Shown: one piece after another, positions 37,440 through 64,000 of the stretch
Layout: each line of letters begins with the position of its first letter
How positions within the stretch are numbered: position 1 is the first letter of the stretch
Source of the DNA: Owenia fusiformis
Lineage: Eukaryota; Annelida; Polychaeta; Sabellida; Oweniidae
Direction: 5' to 3'
Assembly: GCA_903813345.2 (NCBI GenBank)
Contig: CAIIXF020000006.1
Coordinates: 31,662,024-31,726,023 of the forward strand
DNA: 64,000 nucleotides
The notes under the pieces: generated by a model
What the model saw: the letters and a program-made list of their open reading frames with translations, nothing else
Database searches by the model: none
What the model was told of the DNA's origin: nothing
Program-made: the position numbers and the translations under genes

Positions 37440-37790
37440 CATATTACAGTTTAGTAGCCCCGCCCCCACGACGAGTACCGGTGACAGTTTGAGTAATAAA
37501 TCACTTCTGACCTATGCGCTGACCTTTTTTCCACCATTCAGCGAGCTTGAAGAAACACACGCCAAATGCGTTCTAATTAAATATGCGCATGTCATTGGTC
37601 AATTCCGGGCTCAAAGATGACGTCAGAGGGAATGACCATATATAGAACGTCGGTCAAATTTGGCCGACGAACACTGATTGGCGCGGTGAGTTCACAGGTT
37701 TATTTTAGTTTGAAAGAGTGAAGACGAAGCTCTCTTTTAAGAAGTGAAGTCAAACGAATGCAAAGGGTATGAATTGAAGCAAGTGTGACC
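37440..37790 (+). promoter_or_regulatory. GC-richer promoter-like stretch
   Basis: Unlike the surroundings, this stretch is relatively GC-rich (CCCCGCCCCCACGACGAG). It has CATATATAGAAC near 37638, an inverted CCAAT box (GATTGGCGCGGTGAG) near 37676, and a possible first-exon donor AAAGG|GTATGA near 37767. TMEM209's first coding exon starts at a splice acceptor, so its 5' exon and promoter lie upstream; this is one candidate. Confidence 0.28.
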
Positions 37791-38290
37791 ACTTTATCCA
37801 CTTAAACAATTTGATAATTGATTAAATCTTTAAACAAAATCGATAAACACGTTACATACTTCCTTCCTATCTCCTTAGAAATTAGCATGTATTTATCGGA
37901 TTGTGTTTTCGAACGAAGCTCGACCCAGACCACTAGGGAATTCCTTGTGCTAATTAGTATGACGTCATATTTTCCTGGGGAATCCTAGATTTCAAAGCCT
38001 CAGGGGTCAGGGCAATCTGCGCGAGATTCGGTTTTTACTTGGTTCGGTTTTTCATTAAAGGAAGTACTTCATTCCCATGATTCAAAGTGCGTTTCTGCCA
38101 TCGGTTCGATTTAAGTTTGTACAACACACGTCTACAAATCTGGGGCAGGTTGATATTATGTCAATACATTTGTTTTGGGTGTATACTTTTTGTTTGACAC
38201 TAAACAAAAATATTCCCGCACTATATGGTGCATCATGGGTAGGGACTGCTGTGAAATAATGAACTTAAGTGACATCTATCTCAAATATCC

Positions 38291-38715
38291 CAGATGCGAG
38301 TAGAAATAATCTTGATTTACGTCATTATAAATTCACAATTCAGTCAAACTGATGTCATATTTGGAATCTACATGTAAAATTACATTTATAATGTAATTTT
38401 GAAAAGAGTTTATCAACTTTGAAAAAATAATTTTCTTTGAAAATGTGACTTCTAGGTCGGGGAAATTCCCCATAGACCATATGTTGTAAAACCACAAAAA
38501 GTGAAATATCTTTTCTTGTGTTGGGCAGATAATTTTTTCTTTTACTGGACATATTTTAATTTGTATAATTATCAGATACATAAGGGTAATATGAAAAGTG
38601 AATCACTAAAACTGATGCATATTCAAGTGTAAGGAAATTTTGTAATACCCTGCCATGTTAATTCCCCCAAATCAGCCACCTGGTGGCAAAACTGGTAACT
38701 ACCTACTCGCATCTG
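38291..38715. mobile_element. Element with CAGATGCGAGTAG ends, copy 1
   Basis: Perfect 13 bp terminal inverted repeat CAGATGCGAGTAG / CTACTCGCATCTG. A second copy, in opposite orientation, lies at 54305-54733. They share GAAATATCTTTTCTTGT (in one orientation), the GGAATCTACATG region and a CCACCTGGTGG-like segment near one end. ~425 bp, no ORF. Target duplication not evident. Confidence 0.8.
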
Positions 38716-38744
38716 AGTAATTAAATGTTCTTATAAGTTATTAA

Positions 38745-39218
38745 AGCAGATATGAAATGGTATTTTTAACCTAAAGGAATCAATATAATTTTTTGATAGA
38801 TGTATTTGGACATGTTTTCTCATCAGTAGTGTGAAAATTATTTCACTCTAACGATCGTTATTAGCTGCTTAATAAGCAATATTCGAATCGGTTGTGATGT
38901 TATTGGCCCCCACGTGATCTCCCACTGGGCCCCACGTGGCCCGTTTTGGTCCATTTGATCATGACGTCATAATGCCATAATGTTTTGTTATTTGTTTACA
39001 CAACAATCCCAACCGAAGCTATATTTTGTATATGACGTTACTAATCACGTGGGGGCCAATTTGATTGATCAGTTAGTTTTATTTCGTTATCTATGACCGT
39101 TAGCAGTTATCTAACATTTATTTTATAATGGCTATCGCAAGAACTCTACGTTCGGCTTACAATGGAGAAAACCGCATTTTTGTAGCTGCAAGTTGAGAAA
39201 AGCTATTTCAGTTGTCCT
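38745..39218. mobile_element. TTAA-flanked MITE, copy 2
   Basis: Inverted copy of the 9625-10135 element, again with TTAA outside both ends (38741-38744, 39219-39222), ends AGCAGATATGAAATGG and CTATTTCAGTTGTCCT. 474 bp. It retains the CACGTGGGGGCC E-box region. Confidence 0.82.
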
Positions 39219-39222
39219 TTAA

Positions 39223-41395
39223 TTGCGCATGTGTTATGATAATTTGAACCAATTAAATTGCTGGATTTGATGCGCATGCGCTAAAAACCGAACAAATTGC
39301 CTCTAGTGAGCCTCAGTCTTTTATTGTGTCAAATGTAAACGTTCTTTTGCAGACAGAAAATTGACAGATTACCTTTTAACTTTAACCTTTGATGTTTTAA
39401 TATTCTATATTTCTACCGGACTTCTTGCTGAATATCATATAATGTTATAACTTGATTTGGATTTTGGACGATTGCCTGATTGATCCATTCTGAAATTTTG
39501 ATTGTGATTCATGATTGATTGGCAAGAAAAATAATTCCTATTGTTTTCCACCGAAGTCTAAATGTTACAGCATAAATTATAATAAGTGGGAAGTAGAATA
39601 AAGGATGGACGGGGCCTGGGGATTGGTGCCCCTACCAGCCCCACCAATTCACAATCATACACATAAGAGACAAACACACCTAGGCTCCAGGCCGTGGATG
39701 GAAATATAAAACTATTTAGGGCACAAAATGGTATTTAATAGACCGATATGTAGTGAATCCGCCATGTATTGAAGGTAAAACAATCTGCATTATTGTTACT
39801 TCTATCAATACATGGATTGTGCAATGTAAAAGCAAAAGCAATCAAAAATGTGCATATCAATCGTGAATATCTCTCGGTTCAAAGCTTATTTCCAACAGAA
39901 TCGTGTCAAAATATGTGTCTGAGTTATACATTATAAGATCGCAAACTCTTACCAATTATCAGCCGAATGGCTGATTTTCAACGAAATGTCCGTAAGACAA
40001 CAGCCCTGGGTCGCACCTATGACGAAAATAAGCTTGAATATCCCTCCCCTAAATAATATTGATAATCACATTTATGCGTGCGTGCGCAGCTCATCCACTG
40101 AACAAAACGCCACTTCCCGCTGAAATCACCGGGTATTGATTTTTCCCTTGGACAAACCCAATTCTAAGGCAATCCTGATATAAATTACACAGTTACTCAC
40201 CTAAGAGTCATCTGCAGCTCTTACTTGTAACCTCTGAGCACTGCTGATTAATCCAGTGGCATCCATAAGAGTAGAATACTTCAATATAAAGTTAAGAACA
40301 TTCGTTTGTACGAGAGGCAATCAAAATTTATTTTATACATTTTATGAAAAAAATATTCTTTAAACTCTTCTAGGTATATAAGTGCACTCTTTGTGCAAAG
40401 GAGTGATTAATATTTGAAAAGTAACATGTGACTCTATTGAGGATTGCATCACAATTCTGAACATATAGACTGACATTAAGGAAAATATACTGTACATACA
40501 AAGTATACAAACTAGCTCAAACTAGCTCTAGTCCTGTTACTGATTGATCTTAATCTACCCAAGGATGGGTATCTCAAGAAAGACGCAGTGCTGAAGATGT
40601 CCTTGATCTACCCCAACAATTCAATTTCAAACTATCCAACAAATTCATAGCGAATGTAAACAAACCCTTACCATACCATACTGTTCATTTATTACGTTGG
40701 CACTTTGTCTGGTATTTACAAAATGGCAAGTTTGTACTTATGTACATGTATACATATGATTTATCTATTTCAAAGTCTGTGTCTGATCTGTAGGCCTATA
40801 GGGAAGCCTTTAATCGTGTGATATAGGTCACTTGGTAATCGTAAGGGCTGAAACTAAAAAACTGAATTCAGCAGCTTACTTTATATCTCTTTGTGTTCCT
40901 AACTTCAGTGGCCTTTGCTTGTGAACTATGGAAAGTTTCAGCTGCCTCTGTGCCTATCAAGACTTCTTTTTATCAGTCGAGGTGGACATTTTCTACAAGA
41001 AACTAAAATGGCAGTTTTAACGGAAAATAGCGAATCATCCGAAAATTTCTTAGCTGAATTCAGTATTTCTGTTTCAGTCGTTCAGTCCAGCCATTGAAAT
41101 AGGTGACATGTGGTTGTTTGAGGAATGATAACTTACAACCTCACCTGTAGTTCATGGAAATTTGTAAGCGCGAACAAAATTGCATGGGATGCTGCCATTT
41201 TGGATCTTTTGGTTGGTTGACATATCTTTATCTTCCCCTCCAAGATGATGACAAACTTAGATAAAAAAAAGTTTGAAATGCTTCCAGAAAAGCTCCCAGT
41301 TATTGTGAATACACTTTTCATAGTTCAGTCTTGATGCATTCATAATACCCCTGGATTATTATGTTATTCATTAATTTTATTTCTAATCTGTTTAG
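39223..41395. other. Upstream region of TMEM209
   Basis: No conserved coding sequence was recognised. The acceptor TCTAATCTGTTTAG at 41395 opens the first coding exon of TMEM209, so at least one non-coding 5' exon should lie here or further upstream. Short open frames (40915-41097, 41133-41321) show no recognisable motif. Confidence 0.5.
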
Positions 41396-41415
41396 ACCAA
41401 AGAAAAAGCATAAGC

Positions 41416-58436
<17,021 letters not shown>

Positions 58437-58492
58437 TAGGACTCTTCCAAAAAGGAATGATCATCCCCTCCCACTCCTAGCAGACTTCACTT

Positions 58493-58680
58493 GAGATTCT
58501 GAGACTTGAGAAATGATCATATCCAGAAAGACTTGAAAGATGATCACGTCCAGAAAGACTTGAAAGATGATCATATTCAGAAAGACTTGAAATGATCATA
58601 TCCAGAAAGATGATCATGTCCGGAGACTTGAAAGATGATCATATTCAGAAAGACTTGAAAGATGATCACCTCCAGAGACA
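58493..58680 (+). repeat. ~27 bp minisatellite in the TMEM209 3' UTR
   Basis: Seven or eight copies of GATGATCATATCCAGAAAGA plus CTTGAAA, each with the palindrome TGATCA or TGATCAC. It starts ~57 bp after the TMEM209 stop and ends ~48 bp before the polyadenylation signal, so it should be transcribed. Confidence 0.85.
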
Positions 58681-58727
58681 TGTTAGCTATGCCAAGATGG
58701 GTGGAACAAGAAATTATTGTATGCAAA

Positions 58728-58733
58728 AATAAA
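58728..58733 (+). terminator. Polyadenylation signal AATAAA of TMEM209
   Basis: AATAAA 292 bp after the stop codon, the first canonical signal downstream, followed by a T-rich stretch. Suggests a 3' UTR of ~310 nt. Confidence 0.6.
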
Positions 58734-59289
58734 TTGCTTCTTTAATTTCAAGAGCTGTACTGATAGTTTTTTCAAATACACTAAAGTGCACAAACATACT
58801 TGACTTGATTTCTGTTATATTACAGTATTATTCCATCGAACAAAGTTTGGGGGGATATAGAGAATGGCTCCATCTATATGCGATATAAACTAAAACAACA
58901 CAATAAGGTGTGTATTAAAGATTTACTTTCCTGTGATCTCAAAATCTGCTTGGAAATATACCATTGGATTACTTTGGGAAATTCCTCCAAGAGAATATTC
59001 TAGGGATTAAGGAATGGGTACAATTTACACAGTTTGAGAAATTATTGGCAAACAAAAAAACAGGATTTATATTATTCAAAAGCGAATAAGATCAATGATT
59101 CCCAGCCCTCTGAAGTTTGAAAAATGAAAATACCTGGGTGTTAATCCACACCCAATCCTTGAACATGAGAAATATTTTTGGGATTATATATTGCATCTCA
59201 TAGTCAATAAAATGTTACAAAGTGTATTGATGTTTTTTAGATTAAAATCAAGCGAAATGCATGAAAAACTCCCCCTATTCAATCTATAA

Positions 59290-59752
59290 ACAACTTCAAT
59301 CAACAAGTTCAATCTTAGTCATATTTGAATTTCCGAGAAGTTGTAGATGATTTTGAAAAATTAAATTAGTCAATTTGAAGCAAGTTGAAAAAACACCTTT
59401 TTTTGACCCTGAGAAGGTGAAATCTAAAGTCAGATTTGAACTTCTGAGAACTTGTAGATGGTTTTGAAAAAAGAATTTGTCAATTTGAAGCAAGATGAAA
59501 AAAGACCTTTTTGACCTTGAGAATGTCATTGAAGGTTAAATCTGTTTTAACCTTGAGAATGACATTGAACGTCGAATCTATAGTGAAATAAGTTGAAAAA
59601 ATAACTCTTTTGACCTTGAAAAGGTCATTGAAGGTCAAATCTTAAATATATAGTTAGATTTGAACTTCTGAAAACATGTAGATGATTTTGAAAAAAATTG
59701 AAGTCAGCTAAACAGAGACCATAACAATATATTACCACTTTTTGGTGGTGAC
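59290..59752 (+). mobile_element. Hairpin-ended dispersed element, 5'-truncated
   Basis: Starts within the body (CAAGTTCAATCTTAGTCATA) and ends ATAACAATATATTACCAC...GTGGTGACA. Perfect DR4 site at 59622-59637. Downstream of TMEM209. Confidence 0.75.
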
Positions 59753-59810
59753 AAAAAGTAGTGGAGGGGTTTTCCAAAAATGGCTGCTATGGCTGTTTGA
59801 TAGGATTTCC

Positions 59811-60135
59811 TTGGCATTACTGTTATCTAGTTTTGGAACCCCTTGGCATTACTGTTATCTAGTTTTGGAACCCCTTGGCATTACTGTTATCTAGTTTTGG
59901 AACCCCTTGGCATTACTGTTATCTAGTTTTGGAACCCCTTGGCATTACTGTTATCTAGTTTTGGAACCCCTTGGCATTACTGTTATCTAGTTTTGGAACC
60001 CCTTGGCATTACTGTTATCTAGTTTTGGAACCCCTTGGCATTACTGTTATCTAGTTTTGGAACCCCTTGGCATTACTGTTATCTAGTTTTGGAACCCCTT
60101 GGCATTACTGTTATCTAGTTTTGGAACCCCTTAGG
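59811..60135. repeat. 32 bp minisatellite, ~10 near-identical copies
   Basis: The unit is TTGGCATTACTGTTATCTAG plus TTTTGGAACCCC. Copies are almost identical, so the array is young. Confidence 0.95.
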
Positions 60136-60288
60136 CCTATGATCCCCTCACCTTCACACAACAGGTACTGAATATTTTGTTGGGTCAATAACTCACCACT
60201 ATAAACCTAAAAATAGCTCACATTATATAATCATACATCATGAGAAAACCAATTACTGTTGGTACACTAGTGAAATTGTTGAATGTAA
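60136..60288. other. Spacer between two arrays
   Basis: Begins AGGCCTATGATCCCCTCACC and passes into the first degenerate DUS4L-derived unit near 60240. No gene recognised. Confidence 0.5.
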
Positions 60289-62935
60289 GTCTTTCTGATT
60301 TAGGTATGATGTCTTCTAGCATGTAGAACAGCTCATATATCATACATCTGGTTAAGAAAGTCAATTACTGCTGGTACACTAGTAAGACTGTTGAATGTTA
60401 GTCTTTCTGATTTAGGTATGATGTCTTCTAGCATGTAGATCAGCTCATATATCATACATCTGGTTAAGAAAGTTAATTACTGCTGGTACACTACTAAGAC
60501 TGTTGAATGTAAGTCTTTCTGATTTAGGTATGACATCTTCTAGCATGTATATCAGCTCATATATCATACATCTGGTTAAGAAAGTTAATTACTGCTGGTA
60601 CACTACTAAGACTGTTGAATGTAAGTCTTTCTGATTTAGGTATGACATCTTCTAGCATGTATATCAGCTCATATATCATACATCTGGTTAAGAAAGTTAA
60701 TTACTGCTGGTACACAAGTAAGACTGTTGAATGTTAGTCTTTCTGATTTAGGTATGATATCTTCTAGCATGTAGATCAGCTCATATATCATACATCTGGT
60801 TGAGAAAGTTAATTACTGCTGGTACACTCGTAATGTAGATTGTAGATTGTAGCATGTAGATTAAGTGGTTGTGGAAACACTGGAATGATGTTCCATATGA
60901 CAACGATAGTTCAATCTGAATGGAAGTCTTTCTGATTTAGGTATGATGTCTTCTAGCATGTATATCAGCTCATATATCATACATCTGGTTAAGAAAGTAA
61001 ATTACTGCTGGTACACTAGCAAGACTGTTGAAAAGTCTTTCTGATTTAGGTATGATGTCTTCTAGCATGTATATCAGCTCATATATCATACATCTGGTTA
61101 AGAAAGTTAATTACTGCTGGTACACTAGTAAGACTGTTGAATGTTAGTCTTTCTGATTTAGGTATGATATCTTCTAGCATGTATATCAGCTCATATATCA
61201 TACATCTGGTTAAGAAAGTTATTTACTGCTGGTACACTAGCAAGACTGTTGAAAAGTCTTTCTGATTTAGGTATGATGTCTTCTAGCATGTATATCAGCT
61301 CATATATCATACATCTGGTTAAGAAAGTCAATTACTGCTGGTACACTAGTAAGACTGTTGAATGTTAGTCTTTCTGATTTAGGTATGATGTCTTCTAGCA
61401 TGTAGATCAGCTCATATATCATACATCTGGTTAAGAAAGTTAATTACTGCTGGTACACTACTAAGACTGTTGAATGTAAGTCTTTCTGATTTAGGTATGA
61501 CATCTTCTAGCATGTATATCAGCTCATATATCATACATCTGGTTAAGAAAGTTAATTACTGCTGGTACACTACTAAGACTGTTGAATGTAAGTCTTTCTG
61601 ATTTAGGTATGACATCTTCTAGCATGTATATCAGCTCATATATCATACATCTGGTTAAGAAAGTTAATTACTGCTGGTACACAAGTAAGACTGTTGAATG
61701 TTAGTCTTTCTGATTTAGGTATGATATCTTCTAGCATGTAGATCAGCTCATATATCATACATCTGGTTGAGAAAGTTAATTACTGCTGGTACACTCGTAA
61801 TGTAGATTGTAGATTGTAGCATGTAGATTAAGTGGTTGTGGAAACACTGGAATGATGTTCCATATGACAACGATAGTTCAATCTGAATGGAAGTCTTTCT
61901 GATTTAGGTATGATGTCTTCTAGCATGTATATCAGCTCATATATCATACATCTGGTTAAGAAAGTAAATTACTGCTGGTACACTAGCAAGACTGTTGAAA
62001 AGTCTTTCTGATTTAGGTATGATGTCTTCTAGCATGTATATCAGCTCATATATCATACATCTGGTTAAGAAAGTTAATTACTGCTGGTACACTAGTAAGA
62101 CTGTTGAATGTTAGTCTTTCTGATTTAGGTATGATATCTTCTAGCATGTATATCAGCTCATATATCATACATCTGGTTAAGAAAGTTATTTACTGCTGGT
62201 ACACTAGCAAGACTGTTGAAAAGTCTTTCTGATTTAGGTATGATGTCTTCTAGCATGTATATCAGCTCATATATCATACATCTGGTTAAGAAAGTTAATT
62301 ACTGCTGGTACACTAGCAAGACTGTTGAAAAGTCTTTCTGATTTAGGTATGATATCTTCTAGCATGTAGATCAGCTCATATATCAAACATCTGGTTAAGA
62401 AAGTTAATTACTGCTGGTACACTACTAAGACTGTTGAATGTAAGACTTTCTGATTTAGGTATGATGTCTTCTAGCATGTAGATCAGCTCATATATCATAC
62501 ATCTGGTTAAGAAAGTTAATTACTGCTGGTACACTAGTAAGACTGTTGAATGTAAGTCTTTCTGATTTAGGTATGATGTCTTCTAGCATGTAGATCAGCT
62601 CATATATCATACATCTGGTTAAGAAAGTCAATTACTGCTGGTACACTACTAAGACTGTTGAATGTTAGTCTTTCTGATTTAGGTATGATGTCTTCTAGCA
62701 TGTAGATCAGCTCATATATCATACATCTGGTTAAGAAAGTTAATTACTGCTGGTACACTACTAAGACTGTTGAATGTTAGTCTTTCTGATTTAGGTGTGA
62801 TGTCTTCTAGCATGTAGAACAGCTCATATATCATACATCTGGTTAAGAAAGCTAATTACTGCTGGTACACAAGTAAGACTGTTGAATGTTAGTCTTTCTG
62901 ATTTAGGTATGATATCTTCTAGCATGTAGAACAGC
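60289..62935 (-). repeat. Tandem array derived from the last coding exon of DUS4L (~24 copies)
   Basis: Unit of 112 bp (104 bp in a variant lacking eight bases). On the minus strand each copy reads LIYMLEDIIPKSERLTFNSL, then SSVPAVINFLNQMYDI and TGA, i.e. the final 36 codons and stop of DUS4L plus one base. Three higher-order blocks also carry the upstream part of the exon (IELSLSYGTSFQCFHNHL): near 60850-60925, 61817-61892 and the genuine exon at 63097. A ~967 bp higher-order repeat is nearly perfect. The array lies directly downstream of the real stop codon. Confidence 0.93.
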
Positions 62936-63708
62936 TCATATATCATACATCTGGTTAAGAAAGCTAATTACTGCTGGTACACTAGTAAGACTGTTGAACG
63001 TAAGTCTTTCTGATTTAGGTATGATATCTTCTAGCATGTAGATTAAGTGGTTGTGGAAACACTGGAATGATGTTCCATATGACAACGATAGTTCAATCTG
63101 AAAGTACAAAAGTTTTGTATTACTCATACAAGATGAGTGTAAAACAAATAATAAATTAATTAAAATTACATAAATTAAAACTGAAACAAAAAACTCCGAA
63201 GACAACAAGGCATTAGCTTGCAAAATGCCACCTGCCATTTGTTACAGACCCCAAATACCAACTGCCAAACATCCAACTCCAACTGCCGAACACTGTAGAT
63301 AAAAAAATTATAACAATATGTCGCCCATTTGGTGGTGACAGAATTATATGTGATACATGTACTAAAGACAATTCAATTGCCTATAATTTATCAACATTTT
63401 ATTACATAACATGACCTGGAAAGCTGAAACAATGATACTTCGCAGCATCAATTGAAATATATACAGGTGTATTATCTGATTTGGAAACAATGAAAGAGAC
63501 TCAATGATTATGTTTTTTATATTTTGTTAAAATTGTGATATTTTTGACAAAAAGTCAATTTCTCAGAAATGAGGCAAATGTCCATGTAGGAACCAGGATC
63601 AGATGTTAACACACAAACATACCCATTGTTTGATGCACTCTTTAGGTGTTGTATTGTATCCTGCAAACATGGCTGGGTTTTGAAGAATACCCCTGGCACA
63701 CATAACAC
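62936..63708 (-). CDS. DUS4L: DUS4L, tRNA-dihydrouridine synthase, C-terminal exons (partial)
   Basis: Two exons. The penultimate, 63708-63623 (28 codons after a split Gly), reads VMCARGILQNPAMFAGYNTT, the FMN-phosphate-binding GVMCARG-L-NPAMFAGY block of DUS4-type enzymes. The last, 63097-62936 (53 codons and stop), begins IELSLSYGTSFQCFHNHLIY and ends FLNQMYDI, aligned with the human DUS4L C terminus (ELGTPFMCFHQHL; YLTDHYGI). Both introns have GT/AG borders and phases fit (phase 0 after KQW). DUS4-type enzymes reduce uridine 20a/20b in the tRNA D loop using FMN and NAD(P)H. The catalytic Cys and N-terminal TIM barrel lie beyond the right edge. Its last exon has been amplified downstream. 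Confidence 0.92.
63205..63345 (+). mobile_element. Short remnant of the hairpin-ended family in a DUS4L intron
   Basis: AAGGCATTAGCTTGCAAAAT opens it and ATAACAATATGTCGCCCATT TGGTGGTGACA closes it; the repetitive body is almost entirely missing, leaving the two ends joined. Confidence 0.65.
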
Positions 63709-64000
63709 CTATTTAAAATATGCATTATAGTTTAGAATTTGAATTTTGCACATGTACCAATTTGAAAACATTTGGGTCAATGTTGACTAATTGGAATTTT
63801 TTATCAGCTTCAGATATCTTTTCGTGAATTTGTACACACATTTGAGAAAATGGGAGAGATAACAATGTTGTGTTTATCATTTTAATCATTCTTTTAACTG
63901 AAGTCACATCATAAAGACGAGACTTTATCATTGGTATATATGAATAATGACCCATTCAATCTTAGCAGAGGGCTCGACCATGTTATGTGTGGAGATGATA
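63709..64000. other. DUS4L intron sequence at the window edge
   Basis: No DUS4L exon (for example the IPVIANGDI block) was found here, so the preceding exon lies beyond the window. The open frame at 63725-63955 on the minus strand shows no recognisable motif. Confidence 0.5.

Noticed and set aside
60289-62935. CRISPR-like array or a family of separate small genes
   Set aside because: Units abut without spacers and each lacks an acceptor and start; they are copies of the DUS4L terminal exon segment.
63725-63955. Possible further DUS4L exon (76-codon minus-strand frame)
   Set aside because: Does not contain any DUS4L block such as IPVIANGDI and lacks fitting splice borders.

Overview
This window is AT-rich nuclear DNA from an invertebrate animal. 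The evidence is spliceosomal introns with GT/AG borders, single-copy metazoan genes, and a very dense load of DNA transposons, foldback elements and minisatellites. A marine lophotrochozoan (mollusc-like) or ambulacrarian fits, but the sequence does not fix the phylum. No prokaryotic operon, CRISPR array, rRNA or intact tRNA was found.

Four host genes were recognised by reading exons and checking splice phase. (1) An FBXO30/FBXO40-type F-box protein on the minus strand, 2523-14010, with its last exon beyond the left edge. (2) An HSD17B14-type short-chain dehydrogenase on the plus strand, nine exons, 16454-26432, 279 residues. (3) TMEM209 on the plus strand, fifteen coding exons, 41416-58436, 614 residues. 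(4) The C-terminal end of DUS4L (tRNA-dihydrouridine synthase) on the minus strand, 62936-63708, with the rest beyond the right edge.

The rest is mobile and repetitive DNA, much of it nested. An 8 kb foldback element sits inside what was one FBXO30 coding exon, with a 9-10 bp target duplication and the reading frame matching on both sides. Intron 1 of HSD17B14 holds a 1.56 kb inverted-repeat element and a dead Tc1/mariner element, which is itself interrupted by a 981 bp element built on 15-mer repeats with a 9 bp target duplication. From 28.3 to 33.9 kb lies a nested foldback carrying a second copy of the 15-mer element. A mariner-like element (34.1-35.2 kb), an interval bounded by clusters of a 16 bp palindrome (35.7-37.2 kb), and several TTAA-flanked elements follow. 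Intron 11 of TMEM209 carries a 29 bp minisatellite, a multicopy-type Cys/His ORF split by a 3.46 kb element with a 4 bp target duplication, and a minisatellite with perfect DR1 nuclear-receptor sites. A dispersed family ending in a GTCACCAC/GTGGTGAC hairpin carries repeated perfect DR4 sites.

The most unusual structures are the transposon-split FBXO30 exon and a ~2.65 kb tandem array of about 24 copies just downstream of the DUS4L stop, whose 112 bp unit is the last coding segment of DUS4L, stop codon included. The four host genes do not form one pathway (ubiquitin ligase adaptor, oxidoreductase, nuclear-envelope protein, tRNA modification). FBXO30 and HSD17B14 are divergently transcribed; TMEM209 and DUS4L converge on the exon-derived array.
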